Part shown: piece by piece, positions 40,252 through 49,076 of the stretch
How the letters are laid out: the number at the start of each line of letters is the position of its first letter
Position numbering within the stretch: the first letter of the stretch is position 1
Origin: a virus
Virus record (IMG/VR): IMGVR_UViG_3300021171_000004
Coordinates: 1-64,000 of that record
Length of the DNA stretch: 64,000 bases
Strand: one strand, 5' to 3'
Program-made: the position numbers and the translations under genes
Notes under the pieces: generated by a model
The model's input: the letters and a program-made list of their open reading frames with translations, nothing else
Told to the model about the DNA's origin: nothing
Database searches by the model: none

Positions 40252-40442
40252 ACGGTTATTCGGCACACCATACAAGTCCAGACAGGCGGTTCCCAACCGT
40301 AGTTAGACCCGGAATCCCAATAGGCTTTATGAACATGCTTGTTGGTGCCGCAGTTTGAGCATTGCGGCGGGGTTACTTTTTTGCAATTGCAGTCGCGATA
40401 CGAACAAACACTCTCTTCGGCTTTAGGTTTTTTGTGTCCCAT
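40248..40442 (-). CDS. Zinc-finger protein overlapping the DruA-like gene
   Basis: 64 aa (MGHKKPKAEES start). Eight Cys: CSYRDCNC, CSNCGTNKH and CMVC suggest two zinc sites. Overlaps the preceding minus gene by 70 bp in another frame. An earlier in-frame start is possible. Confidence 0.55.
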   Translation of the reverse strand: MGHKKPKAEESVCSYRDCNCKKVTPPQCSNCGTNKHVHKAYWDSGSNYGWEPPVWTCMVCRITV

Positions 40443-40945
40443 ACTCTTTTTCCTGTCCATGAGTCTGTTCCTTTTCCGGCCACCCGTTTACAGGTTTGGC
40501 CTTTCGTGATTCCAACTTCTGTCCAACCATCTCGTTTGTAGATTTCTCCAGTTCGAGGGAGTTCAATTAGTGTCTCGAACCCAACCACTTCGTCTCCATA
40601 TTTCTTCTGCCAGTCCGTGGCAACCGTTTGACGGAATAGTTCAAGGACCTTCACAGTGAAGTTTCGAATCGGATATTTTCCGTGCGGTTCGACATGATAG
40701 AAAATGTTGTTCACAATGTGAACTAGCATCTGTCTTTTTGTTTCAGGTGTTATCCCGAAAAATTTGTCTCGGCCAACCAAATGCAACGTGGCCGAACCGC
40801 CAACAATTCCACCATAGTATTGCCCGCCCCACAGCACGGTATAGCAGATGTTTCGGCCTACGAACCCTTTCGGGTTCGAATAGTGAACCGCCATGTCTGC
40901 CAGCAAACGCGGGTCAGTTCTTTTGATTCTTTCTAACCTAAGCAT
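40373..40945 (-). CDS. DruA (DUF4338)/Mom-like GNAT-type protein
   Basis: 190 aa from ATG 40945, 7 nt after a TATAAT box and so probably leaderless; the longer frame to 41170 runs through the promoter. HYSNPKG, GGIVGGSA, GRDKFFG and then DWQKKYG...FETL...RTGEIYKRDGW reproduce the residue order of DUF4338 (DruA) proteins and of Mom-type DNA-modifying GNATs. May modify DNA or act in phage-host conflict. No partner Druantia genes nearby. Confidence 0.6.
   Translation of the reverse strand: MLRLERIKRTDPRLLADMAVHYSNPKGFVGRNICYTVLWGGQYYGGIVGGSATLHLVGRDKFFGITPETKRQMLVHIVNNIFYHVEPHGKYPIRNFTVKVLELFRQTVATDWQKKYGDEVVGFETLIELPRTGEIYKRDGWTEVGITKGQTCKRVAGKGTDSWTGKRVWDTKNLKPKRVFVRIATAIAKK
40709..40723. promoter_or_regulatory. 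Dispersed palindrome, site 15 (centre AAT)
   Basis: Perfect GTTCAC-AAT-GTGAAC within the DruA-like gene. Confidence 0.75.
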
Positions 40946-40952
40946 CACGAAA

Positions 40953-40981
40953 ATTATACACCACGCGCCAATTAAGCGCAA
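40953..40981 (-). promoter_or_regulatory. Promoter of the DruA-like gene
   Basis: TTGCGC (40981-40976), 17-bp spacer, perfect TATAAT (40958-40953). Overlaps the ribosome-binding site of the scaffold gene on the other strand. Confidence 0.75.
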
Positions 40982-40990
40982 GGAGAAGTT

Positions 40991-41884
40991 ATGACAGAAG
41001 TAGCAGAAGCACCAAAGAAGTGGGTAAGGTCTTACCAACCGAAGGACGAAAACGGATACCCTATCGGTCCGCCCCAGAAATTTGAAGCGGACACTCAACA
41101 GGAATTGATTGACAAGCTCGCTGCCGCGCACGAAAACGCGAGCGCTGCTTTGTACAAAACCCGCCAGCAAGTGAAGTTAGGCGCGATGCTCGAACCCGAC
41201 CCGGACGAGCCTCTGCAAACGTTCGAATCGAAAACTCTCACCGCCGAGGAACGGCTTAAAATTACTAAGCAACTGGCCGACCCAGCCACTGTGGTTGAAG
41301 GCTACAAAAGTTTATCAGAAGCCGTTTATGGAGCACCGCCTGAGAAGGTTCAGGAATCTCTCCGTGAACGTGAAATCAGTAAGCGCGTAGATTCCATCCG
41401 CGCTGCAATCGCCTTATTCGTCAAGGAAAATCCCGCGTACGTAGAGTGCGAAGGAAACTCCGACAAGATGAAAAAATACATGGAGAAAAATAATCTCCGA
41501 TACACGGCGAAAAACCTCAAGATTGCTTTCGAAGATTTGTCCAGTGATGGTTTACTCACTGTGCGAACTCCGCAAGCGGCAGTACCAGTAACACCCGTTG
41601 TTACTCCTGTAACGACGAACGCACCCGCTGTGCCTGAGGCGATCCCTCCCGCACCGACAACTCCGGCCCCGGCGATCCCGGTTGAGCCTACGGAAGTGCG
41701 CCCCAAGAACTCGTCCAGCGGATTAGGACGCGAAAATTCCAGCGCAGTACCTGGAATCACACCACCTAAGACCCCGGGGATTTCTATCAGGGATATTAAC
41801 AAAATGAGCGCCGCAGAATACCAAGACAAGCTGAAGGATCCTGAGTTCCGGAAAGCTGTCGAAGCTCTGTACGCCAAGAAATAA
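40991..41884 (+). CDS. Probable capsid scaffolding protein
   Basis: 297 aa: charged helical N-terminus, an Ala/Pro/Thr/Val-rich linker (residues 190-235) and a helical C-terminal segment with INKMSAAEYQDKLKDPEF. Location directly before the capsid gene and this architecture suit a scaffold whose C-terminus binds coat protein. A copy of the MSAAEY motif occurs in the 63-aa protein at 44761. Confidence 0.65.
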   Translation: MTEVAEAPKKWVRSYQPKDENGYPIGPPQKFEADTQQELIDKLAAAHENASAALYKTRQQVKLGAMLEPDPDEPLQTFESKTLTAEERLKITKQLADPATVVEGYKSLSEAVYGAPPEKVQESLREREISKRVDSIRAAIALFVKENPAYVECEGNSDKMKKYMEKNNLRYTAKNLKIAFEDLSSDGLLTVRTPQAAVPVTPVVTPVTTNAPAVPEAIPPAPTTPAPAIPVEPTEVRPKNSSSGLGRENSSAVPGITPPKTPGISIRDINKMSAAEYQDKLKDPEFRKAVEALYAKK

Positions 41885-41922
41885 TATCCCGGCACACAAA
41901 ATAAGTTTGAAGTAGGAATCAC

Positions 41923-42945
41923 ATGGCCGGATACAATCCAGCTAGCAACACTACTTCCAACCTGCCTCAGTCTCGCGTTATCTACTACGATAAACGCTTC
42001 ATTGAGAACCTGAAGGCTCAAACTCCGTTCGTCCGTTGCGCAGAACGGCGCGAACTTCCGCTCAACAGTGGAAACCAGCTTGAGCTTTTCATGTACAATA
42101 CGTTCGGTGCAAACACCGCGCAGGTTTCGGAAGGCACGGTGCCCACGGGCATCTCCGCTTCGGTCGGGACTACGACCGCCACAATTGGGGAGTACGCAGA
42201 TTACGCGAACTTCTCTTCTCTTTCACTTGCCACCGCAATCGATCCAGTCGTCGAAAACGTTGGCCGCGAACTTTCTTACCGCCTTGGACAATCCTTGTCC
42301 GCAATTACCCGTGCAGTTGCTGACGGCGCAAACAGCGTCGATAGCTCTGTAAAGGTCACGATTGCTGGTGGTACGTCACTCGCGCTCGCAAACATCCGCG
42401 CTCAGGTCCAGTCTTTGGCTGGCCGCGCGGTTCAACCTTTCAACGAAGCAGAAGCTCTGATGGCGGGTGTGATCCACCCATTTGCCGTTGGCGACCTTCT
42501 GAACGATTCTTCGAATAACTCCGCAATCGACGTTCTCAAGCACACCGTGCCTGGATTGCAGCGCATGGACGACCTGGTTTCTATCGACTTGGCCGACACA
42601 CTTGAGTTCCCGGCTTCCGGTGTCGCATTCTTCCAGTCCAACTTGGTTACGCTGACGACCGCGTATCAGGGTTCGGCGGCTGGGGTGGTGGCATACCGCA
42701 CGTACATTTTCGGGAAAGACGGGGTCATAGCGATCAGATTAGGTGGTCGCGGAGATAATGCCATTGAAGATGGCAACTGGAGAAATATTGAGTGCAACAT
42801 CGTCCAAAACGCTCCATTAAGCGTTGCGGATCCGAGCGGCCTCATCCCGGGTTGGACTTCGTATCGTGTTCACTACACAGCGAGCCTTCCTCCGGACACA
42901 ACCATGCGTTTGCGCACGATTGACGCAACGAGTGCCATCTCCTAA
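41923..42945 (+). CDS. Major capsid protein
   Basis: 340 aa. HK97-fold-like composition and length, with N-terminal TPFVRCAERRELP and a C-terminal region RVHYTASLPPDTTMRLRTI. Position after portal and scaffold and the strong terminator after it support high-level expression. Resembles N4/P22-type coat proteins only in general. Confidence 0.8.
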   Translation: MAGYNPASNTTSNLPQSRVIYYDKRFIENLKAQTPFVRCAERRELPLNSGNQLELFMYNTFGANTAQVSEGTVPTGISASVGTTTATIGEYADYANFSSLSLATAIDPVVENVGRELSYRLGQSLSAITRAVADGANSVDSSVKVTIAGGTSLALANIRAQVQSLAGRAVQPFNEAEALMAGVIHPFAVGDLLNDSSNNSAIDVLKHTVPGLQRMDDLVSIDLADTLEFPASGVAFFQSNLVTLTTAYQGSAAGVVAYRTYIFGKDGVIAIRLGGRGDNAIEDGNWRNIECNIVQNAPLSVADPSGLIPGWTSYRVHYTASLPPDTTMRLRTIDATSAIS

Positions 42946-42983
42946 CAATTAACCATTGTTCGAACCTTCTAGAGCATTCGGAC

Positions 42984-43029
42984 GCGACCGGGGCGGTTTT
43001 CTAGAAGCCGCCCTGCTTCGTTTTTTTTC
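42984..43029 (+). terminator. Rho-independent terminator after capsid gene
   Basis: GC-rich stem based on GGGCGG/CCGCCC with an outer CGA/TCG extension, followed by an uninterrupted T8 run. Confidence 0.75.
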
Positions 43030-43049
43030 GTGCCTCCAAGGAGCCACAA

Positions 43050-43772
43050 GTGCCAAATTGTATTTATTGTGGAACTACAATTCCCCCCGATGTGGGTTTG
43101 CGTTGCGTGAAATGTAATACGCCCGCCAAACCCAAAAAAGGTTTTCAATATTCCGACCAAGACTACGATAAAGAGTTTGCGTATGATCTGGATACGGTCG
43201 AGCCCCGAGTTTCAAAAATTTTAGAACAGACTGAGACGCGGGAAATGTCGAAGTCTTCGCAGCAAGCCAAAGAGGAATATCACCGCCTGTACGAACAGAA
43301 CGTCGAGTCCCGGAAAGAATACCGCTGGGAAAATCAGGCCGAACTTCAACAAAAACGCGAAGGCCGAATTATTCACATGAACGAATTCATGCGCCTGCTA
43401 CGGCAAGCCCTGCCTGTAGGCTACTCCGCTTGGTTCACCGAAAAAGGCGGCATGGCTAATACTCTCGGACTTTATGTAGGTCATCCTGGACTTTTATCCG
43501 GTTGTACACATTTGAACGGCGAACCGCATTACGTTGGATTCGTACAAGTCCCGTGGATGCAGGAGTTCGAGGAATTACATTTTGACCGATACAACGTCCC
43601 GCTCGGATCCAAACGCCGCGGCTGGCGAACCATCCTATTGAAACTAATCGAGTCCAAGATTCTGACTGAATCCAAGGCTCATGAAGTTTTCGGAGCACCA
43701 CTTGAAAATGCAATGGCCCGTCGTTACAGGCATTATTTGCACTTTCTGAGAAATAAAGGAAAACAGGCATGA
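43050..43772 (+). CDS. Zinc-ribbon protein with helical body, 240 aa
   Basis: N-terminal CIYCGTTIPPDVGLRCVKC is a four-Cys zinc ribbon; a charged helical segment follows, and the C-terminal half is globular with GLYVGHPGLLSG. GTG start after AAGGAGCC. Known phage counterparts have no function. Confidence 0.65.
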   Translation: MPNCIYCGTTIPPDVGLRCVKCNTPAKPKKGFQYSDQDYDKEFAYDLDTVEPRVSKILEQTETREMSKSSQQAKEEYHRLYEQNVESRKEYRWENQAELQQKREGRIIHMNEFMRLLRQALPVGYSAWFTEKGGMANTLGLYVGHPGLLSGCTHLNGEPHYVGFVQVPWMQEFEELHFDRYNVPLGSKRRGWRTILLKLIESKILTESKAHEVFGAPLENAMARRYRHYLHFLRNKGKQA

Positions 43773-44185
43773 TGGTTTGTTCTTTATGTCGCAAACAACC
43801 AAGGCATAGTAAAAGTTGGTGTTTGGAATGTACTCAGAAAAAAGCGAAACAATACCAAACTACCTACCGTAAAAAACACCCTCAGTCCCACCGGGTGGAA
43901 CGTCTTAGAAAAAGCCATCTCACTCTTTCTGAATACGAAATTCTAAAGCAACATCAGAATTCCCGATGCGCTTTGTGCAGAAAGGAATACCCTATTTTTG
44001 ATATCGACCACGACCACGGACATTGTCCGTATGCTAGGGCGTGCAAGGAGTGTATTCGAGGCTTACTCTGCCGTCTGTGCAATCGATATCACCTTCCGTG
44101 GTTGGAGAAAAATCTCCATCTACAAAGCGAATTTGTTAAGAATTACCTGAAATCAAGGCCATTCTTAGAACAGTTAGCCGCCTAA
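43769..44185 (+). CDS. Endonuclease VII-like protein, 138 aa
   Basis: N-terminal CSLCRKQP and C-terminal CALCRKEYPIFDIDHDHGHC with a second CRLCN; the DHDH signature is intact. ATGATG overlap with the previous gene. Third endonuclease VII-like gene in the head region. Confidence 0.8.
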   Translation: MMVCSLCRKQPRHSKSWCLECTQKKAKQYQTTYRKKHPQSHRVERLRKSHLTLSEYEILKQHQNSRCALCRKEYPIFDIDHDHGHCPYARACKECIRGLLCRLCNRYHLPWLEKNLHLQSEFVKNYLKSRPFLEQLAA

Positions 44186-44227
44186 AAAAAAAATCGACCG
44201 CCGTAATTAACGGCCAAGGAGCAATAT

Positions 44228-44761
44228 ATGAGTAGTGAATTTGATAAAACGAACGACCCAATAGCGCAGTTTGCTGCCACTCTGCCGAGCAAAACCAACG
44301 TGGAAGTTTCAAACGAACTGGCCGCGCTGGAACTCGAAGAGAAACAGTTAGACCTGGAAATCAAGCGCGAAACCGTAGCTAAGATTCGTGCGCAGCGAAA
44401 CGCCAAACTGGACGAAGCCCGCGCAAAGATGATTGCTACGAAGCAATTCTTGGCGCAGCGCGAAGCCAACCAAGCAAATTGCAACCATCGTAAAGGTGGG
44501 ATCGGTGCGGAAGCCGTCATGCGCGGCCAAGGCACGGACGCCATGTACGCGGTTATCAAGCACAAGCTCCCGAACGGAAGATATTTCGTTTTGTGCCAGC
44601 GATGCGGCAAGGAATGGCACCCAGGATTCCCATTGCTCGGTGAAAAAGAAACTGCCGGATACCGTGAGGCTCTCAACTTCGCTACGGACAATTCTCCCAG
44701 CGGTTCCTCGACTTTTATTTTTGAACGCACCGAGTCTCTTGAGGAACGGAGCGCGGTCTAA
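44228..44761 (+). CDS. Coiled-coil protein with zinc knuckle, 177 aa
   Basis: Residues 25-85 form a charged coiled coil (LEEKQLDLEIKRETVAKIRA). CNHRKGG and CQRCGKEWHPG give a zinc site. This combination recurs beside capsid genes in phage genomes. Its stop overlaps the next ATG. Confidence 0.65.
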   Translation: MSSEFDKTNDPIAQFAATLPSKTNVEVSNELAALELEEKQLDLEIKRETVAKIRAQRNAKLDEARAKMIATKQFLAQREANQANCNHRKGGIGAEAVMRGQGTDAMYAVIKHKLPNGRYFVLCQRCGKEWHPGFPLLGEKETAGYREALNFATDNSPSGSSTFIFERTESLEERSAV

Positions 44762-44952
44762 TGGCAAAAACAGTTCAACAGATGTCCGCAGCCGAATATA
44801 AAACTTGGTTGCTTGAGAATCCGGACGAAGCCAAAAAACTTGACGCCCCAACTGCCGCGCCAGTAGTTCCAACCGTGGTGTGGCGAAACGGCGTGGCTGT
44901 TCAGATTGCGGACAACAGCCAACTCACCAAAAACGGGGTGGTTCAGGGTTAG
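44761..44952 (+). CDS. Small protein with scaffold-like MSAAEY motif
   Basis: 63 aa beginning MAKTVQQMSAAEYKTWLLEN; the same helix (NKMSAAEYQDKLKDPE) ends the scaffold-like protein at 40991. The rest is Pro/Val-rich. Possibly another capsid-binding peptide or a decoration of the head. Confidence 0.6.
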   Translation: MAKTVQQMSAAEYKTWLLENPDEAKKLDAPTAAPVVPTVVWRNGVAVQIADNSQLTKNGVVQG

Positions 44953-46685
44953 ACTTTCTGCTCCCCTGTTGGTTTGAACCGTTTCACGAACTCGATGGTT
45001 TTGTTCGTAATCGGCTCATGCTTTGTTGCCTCTACCATAGCGGCCAGCTTTAGAAGGTTTTTGACATCTCGACCCGTAAGGTTGGGGTTCTCTTCTACGA
45101 TCACATCTACCATTTTCGGGGCAATTTTGATTCCCGACGATTCTGCGAGCACTTTCCAGATTCTTTTTTGGTCTTCCACGTTCGGCACTTTATATGGAAG
45201 TCTAGCTACGCAACGACTAGCAATAGCATCATCCACATCATCTGGGCGGTTTGTAGTCAAAAACAGAATATTGGATTGGTATTCCAGCACCCGCAAAAAT
45301 ACCCCCACAATGGCGTTTTGGCTCAGGTCGCTGCCGCGCTCGTGAACGTATACATCGGCCTCGTCCAAAAGCATTACAGCTTTCCAGCGTTTTGCCCGAG
45401 TGAACACTTTCAGGAGTTCATCCTCTAAGTCGTTCGGGTCTGTTCCCAACTGAGAACATTGCACTGAATAGAGGGCTCGCTCCTCGGATTCGGCATACAC
45501 TTCAGCGGTCAAAGTTTTTCCGACGCCAGGTAATCCTGTCAGAAGAACCACCGCACCCCCACCCTTTCCGGCAATGATATCCTTAAAGGTTTGGTCGCTA
45601 TGGGATATCAACATTTTTACAAGGTCTTTCTGTTCAATCGGTAGAATCAATTTTTCGGAGAGAGTTTTATCGTACACATACGGAGTTAGGTAGTTGAGAT
45701 GGATTTGCAGGCGCAGGTGTCTTTTTAAATCGAATACAGCTACGAAAGGGTGAATCGGAACTTCAATCTCCGGTTCTTCGATATCGTTGTCCGCGGCAAT
45801 TTCAGCAGCCTCCATATCCTCTTCCTCTGCGGAGGCTTGAATAAACAGCTTGTTTGTGTGGGATACCCAAAAGTAGCTATGAAGATACGCTTCTCGATCC
45901 GAGTCCCGCTCTTTTTCATCTTCTACGAACACATCAATTACAACGCGCGAGGGCGAACCATTTCTCTCCATTGTAACGGTATTAGTTCGATGCCAGTACC
46001 AAGAATCGCTCCGATTCGGGTTTCCGTCTAAATCATCAGTAGCGGTTCCAACCGCGTAAAATTGTTTTCCGATTTCTGGAACCGTCTCCCCGAACCGTTT
46101 TGCTTCTACTAGATATTTTGCTCTAAGTTCGGGCGTTTCCATGTAGAAATTTTTACGGGCTAGAGTTTCCAAAACGGTGTACCCAATGCAGTCCTCGCTT
46201 TCAAAGTGGACGCGAGTTTCTTTTTTACCCCCAAACTGTTCGTGGATTAAATCCATCGAGGTCCAAGCAGGTCGTACGTGGTCTCGGCCCCGTTCTTCTG
46301 GGTGGTATTCGATTTCATCTACATAGTAGGCAAGCCAAATATCCCCGTCTCCATCGTATTTCTTATAGAGCCGATGGCCTGGAACTTTACCAAGTGCCCG
46401 AACAAGAAGAGGTTTTAGATTGCGAACCGCACGAACTGTTGGAGAACCTTCACCGACAAGTGCTTGTCGCCACACAGCGATATCTTTGAGGATGACTTTA
46501 ATTCCATGGACGGTCGGGTGTTCTTGAAAAATTTTTTCGAACGCATCCAATTGTTTCGGGGTTAGCGCGGCTAAATTCACGAACGCTTCTTTTTTCCAAC
46601 TCCACGATTCTTCGTTATCGAGAAATGGTTTGAACAGCCTCAAACCGATTTCTTCAGCCACGCGCTTCGATAGACGGATTTCCAT
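44949..46685 (-). CDS. AAA+ ATPase
   Basis: 578 aa. N-terminal 370 residues of unknown fold, then an AAA+ domain: Walker A GLPGVGKT (384-391), Walker B AVMLLDEAD (436-444), sensor 1 LTTNR (476-480), arginine-finger-type ASRC. Could remodel proteins or DNA at the expense of ATP. It is the only large minus-strand gene within the virion block; its stop touches the 63-aa plus gene. Confidence 0.85.
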   Translation of the reverse strand: MEIRLSKRVAEEIGLRLFKPFLDNEESWSWKKEAFVNLAALTPKQLDAFEKIFQEHPTVHGIKVILKDIAVWRQALVGEGSPTVRAVRNLKPLLVRALGKVPGHRLYKKYDGDGDIWLAYYVDEIEYHPEERGRDHVRPAWTSMDLIHEQFGGKKETRVHFESEDCIGYTVLETLARKNFYMETPELRAKYLVEAKRFGETVPEIGKQFYAVGTATDDLDGNPNRSDSWYWHRTNTVTMERNGSPSRVVIDVFVEDEKERDSDREAYLHSYFWVSHTNKLFIQASAEEEDMEAAEIAADNDIEEPEIEVPIHPFVAVFDLKRHLRLQIHLNYLTPYVYDKTLSEKLILPIEQKDLVKMLISHSDQTFKDIIAGKGGGAVVLLTGLPGVGKTLTAEVYAESEERALYSVQCSQLGTDPNDLEDELLKVFTRAKRWKAVMLLDEADVYVHERGSDLSQNAIVGVFLRVLEYQSNILFLTTNRPDDVDDAIASRCVARLPYKVPNVEDQKRIWKVLAESSGIKIAPKMVDVIVEENPNLTGRDVKNLLKLAAMVEATKHEPITNKTIEFVKRFKPTGEQKV

Positions 46686-46726
46686 AGTCCCTCCTATTTA
46701 GAAGTGTATCACAGAAAGGTAGCCGA

Positions 46727-48052
46727 ATGCAATTCGCCTACGAACGTGCCCGAGTGGGCACCCGAGCGGCCCAGTGGATTAACCCCAAAAAAGACGAACT
46801 ACTCATCCCTGACCGGAAAACCGCCTACGCACTAATCGAGAAGTTCGACGTACAGTTACAGGCGAAACTGCCGCGGCACAAACGGGCTGAGATTTTGATT
46901 GCAAAAAGCATGATATATGAGGCTTTGGGCGATCAAAAGATGATGCAGGCCGCGGAAGAGGCTTTCAAGGTTACGAAAACCTCCACAACTGCCCACATGA
47001 TGGCGGTCGCCCATCACCACTTTGGGCGGCTCCAAGAAGCCTGTAATTTTTACACCTTAGCGTACCGTTTCCCGCACGAAGAGGGTTTTAACGTCGATCT
47101 GGCTTATACACAGGCCCTGCTATTCCAAGGCAGGTGGTCTGAGGCCCACAGGATGACGCTAGGACTGAAGAAACGGATGGTGTATGCCGCTTACCTGCCA
47201 GAATGGGACAGTCGGCCCTGTATGGCGCTCTCAATCGTTTCTGAGGGTGGTTTTGGGGACATAATTCAGTGCGGGCGGTGGATACCCATAATTCGAGAGA
47301 TGGTCGCGAACGTAACAGTCTACCTGCCGCCATATTTCTTCGAAACTGGGTTTGTGGACCTGATGCGGAAGCAAAGTTGGTGCCCAGAGGTCAAACTCCT
47401 AACCGACTGTCCGCAGAATGTTCCAGCGGTCGGCTTTTTCGACCTGCCAGCTATTTTTGATGTCCAGCCAGATAACATTCCGCCTTCCCTCAGTTTCAAG
47501 GCGGATCCCATACGGGTAGCGAAATACCGAGATATTCGTAATTCGCGATTCCCGAATGCCAACCTCCCGACCGTGGGCTTCTGTTTCGCGGCCCGCCAGC
47601 AAGAGACTCCTTTAGTGCCGGACGGGACGTACCGAGCCCTCACAGAGCAACAGGCGGAAAGAATTCTGGTTGCAGGATTCGAAAAAGTTCGCTTTGTGAA
47701 CTTGCAAAAAGATTTGAAAATCGACCAGTTCGCAGCACCGCTTATTGCCCGGCCAGAAATCAATTCTTGGGAAGATACGTGCGCGATTATCGAGAATCTA
47801 GATTTTGTGATTTCAGTGGACACCGCGGTTTTTCATCTCGCAGCCGCCATGGGGAAACCCGTGATTTTGATTTTATCGGGGGCCTCGGATTGGAAATTTG
47901 GTCTAAACGATGAGACGTGCCGCTGGTATTCAAACGTACGAATCATTCGCAACAATGGATTTGGTTTTGAAAACGCCGTCGAAAAGGTTATTCAGCTAGT
48001 CGAAAATGCCCAATTCCACAACCCAACTGTCGAAAATCACGCAATTCGCTAA
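46727..48052 (+). CDS. TPR-GT9-like glycosyltransferase, second copy
   Basis: 441 aa. TPR-like region (residues 40-150) and a heptosyltransferase-type domain with SEGGFGDIIQCGRWIP and ISVDTAVFHLAAAMGKPV, and WKFG shared with the protein at 27577. Starts close to the reversed ATPase gene and overlaps the adaptor gene by 47 bp. Diverged paralog, so it probably modifies another acceptor. Confidence 0.78.
   Translation: MQFAYERARVGTRAAQWINPKKDELLIPDRKTAYALIEKFDVQLQAKLPRHKRAEILIAKSMIYEALGDQKMMQAAEEAFKVTKTSTTAHMMAVAHHHFGRLQEACNFYTLAYRFPHEEGFNVDLAYTQALLFQGRWSEAHRMTLGLKKRMVYAAYLPEWDSRPCMALSIVSEGGFGDIIQCGRWIPIIREMVANVTVYLPPYFFETGFVDLMRKQSWCPEVKLLTDCPQNVPAVGFFDLPAIFDVQPDNIPPSLSFKADPIRVAKYRDIRNSRFPNANLPTVGFCFAARQQETPLVPDGTYRALTEQQAERILVAGFEKVRFVNLQKDLKIDQFAAPLIARPEINSWEDTCAIIENLDFVISVDTAVFHLAAAMGKPVILILSGASDWKFGLNDETCRWYSNVRIIRNNGFGFENAVEKVIQLVENAQFHNPTVENHAIR
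47687..47701. promoter_or_regulatory. Degenerate palindrome in the glycosyltransferase gene
   Basis: GTTCGC-TTT-GTGAAC, one mismatch in the left arm; centre still A/T only. Confidence 0.4.
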
Positions 48053-49076
48053 GACCTTCCCAGATCTTGCTCCCATGGTTCAGACCACTGCGGGCGGTTC
48101 TTCGCTCGAACCCGCTCTCACGGTTTCGTCCGATACCATGATTGAAATGATTTCCCAGAACTTCAATTGGAAGTGGAATCGTTTTATCGTCCCGACCTTT
48201 TACACGAACGGTTTCCAACAGGATTACGCCCTGCCCGGTGTCGTGAATTTAGGCTGGCTCGAACACGGGGTTTTAATTGATATCAACAATACGGCGATTC
48301 CGAAACCAGTTTGGCCTTTAGAAGTTGTTCGCGATCTGGAATTTACTTCCACCCAGTACGGTCGGCCCGGACAAATTTGCTGGCTTCCGAATGACCAACT
48401 TTATTATGCCACATGGGGCGCTCAAAACACGGGCAATTCCACAATCGGATTGAATCCCGGTCCCAATATGGTAATCGGAACTCTTCTGGGTGTGTACGCT
48501 GCGCCGATTAATCCTATTCTTCAAGTCCAGGATGCTTTCGGAAATCTCTGGGTTGTCACGACCTTTGGGACCACAGGCGCAACCAACCCCTTCGCCACGA
48601 ACCAGAATCCTGTTTTTCCCTCCTCGAATAATCCCACCACTGTCGCAACTACTGTCACGGACGGAACCGTAGTTTGGACTGCGGTAAATCCCAAAGGCAT
48701 GGGCGTGCGCGTAAATCCAATTCCCCCGCAAACCGGAATCGTTTATCAATTTTATTTGGCTGCGCAGTACAGAGCTTTTGCGTTTTCGAACGGGCCGTTC
48801 ACACAACTCAGCCAAACCATCGAACCCATACCCGACGATTTCGCGAAATATTTCCGAGACGGATTCGTATCCATGATGTACGCGCACTCGCAGGATCCGC
48901 GGGTGCGTGCGAAATTTCAGGATATGTACAACAATTGGTTGAAGTCGCTAAATGATTTTCGAAGGCAAGCGGATCGCGAGCGCGAAAATGCCGGATTTTA
49001 CCCCAGCAGCCCGATTATACAGGGCCCAACTTTCGTAAACGCCGGGCCCGCCTACCCATTTATGCAAGGTTTCTAA
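48006..49076 (+). CDS. Neck/tail adaptor-like protein 1
   Basis: 356 aa. FNWKWNRFIVPTFYTNGFQQ near the start and a C-terminal helix with VSMMYAHSQDPRVRAKFQD match the protein at 52452, so the two are paralogs. Such proteins form the connector between portal and tail in podoviruses (tail tubular A / P22 gp4-like in context). A short beta insertion (residues 190-230) carries TDGTVVWTAVNP. Confidence 0.65.
   Translation: MPNSTTQLSKITQFAKTFPDLAPMVQTTAGGSSLEPALTVSSDTMIEMISQNFNWKWNRFIVPTFYTNGFQQDYALPGVVNLGWLEHGVLIDINNTAIPKPVWPLEVVRDLEFTSTQYGRPGQICWLPNDQLYYATWGAQNTGNSTIGLNPGPNMVIGTLLGVYAAPINPILQVQDAFGNLWVVTTFGTTGATNPFATNQNPVFPSSNNPTTVATTVTDGTVVWTAVNPKGMGVRVNPIPPQTGIVYQFYLAAQYRAFAFSNGPFTQLSQTIEPIPDDFAKYFRDGFVSMMYAHSQDPRVRAKFQDMYNNWLKSLNDFRRQADRERENAGFYPSSPIIQGPTFVNAGPAYPFMQGF

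Noticed and set aside
40946-41170. N-terminal extension of the DruA-like gene
   Set aside because: It would be antisense to the scaffold gene, run through the TATAAT promoter and give a hydrophobic, atypical sequence.
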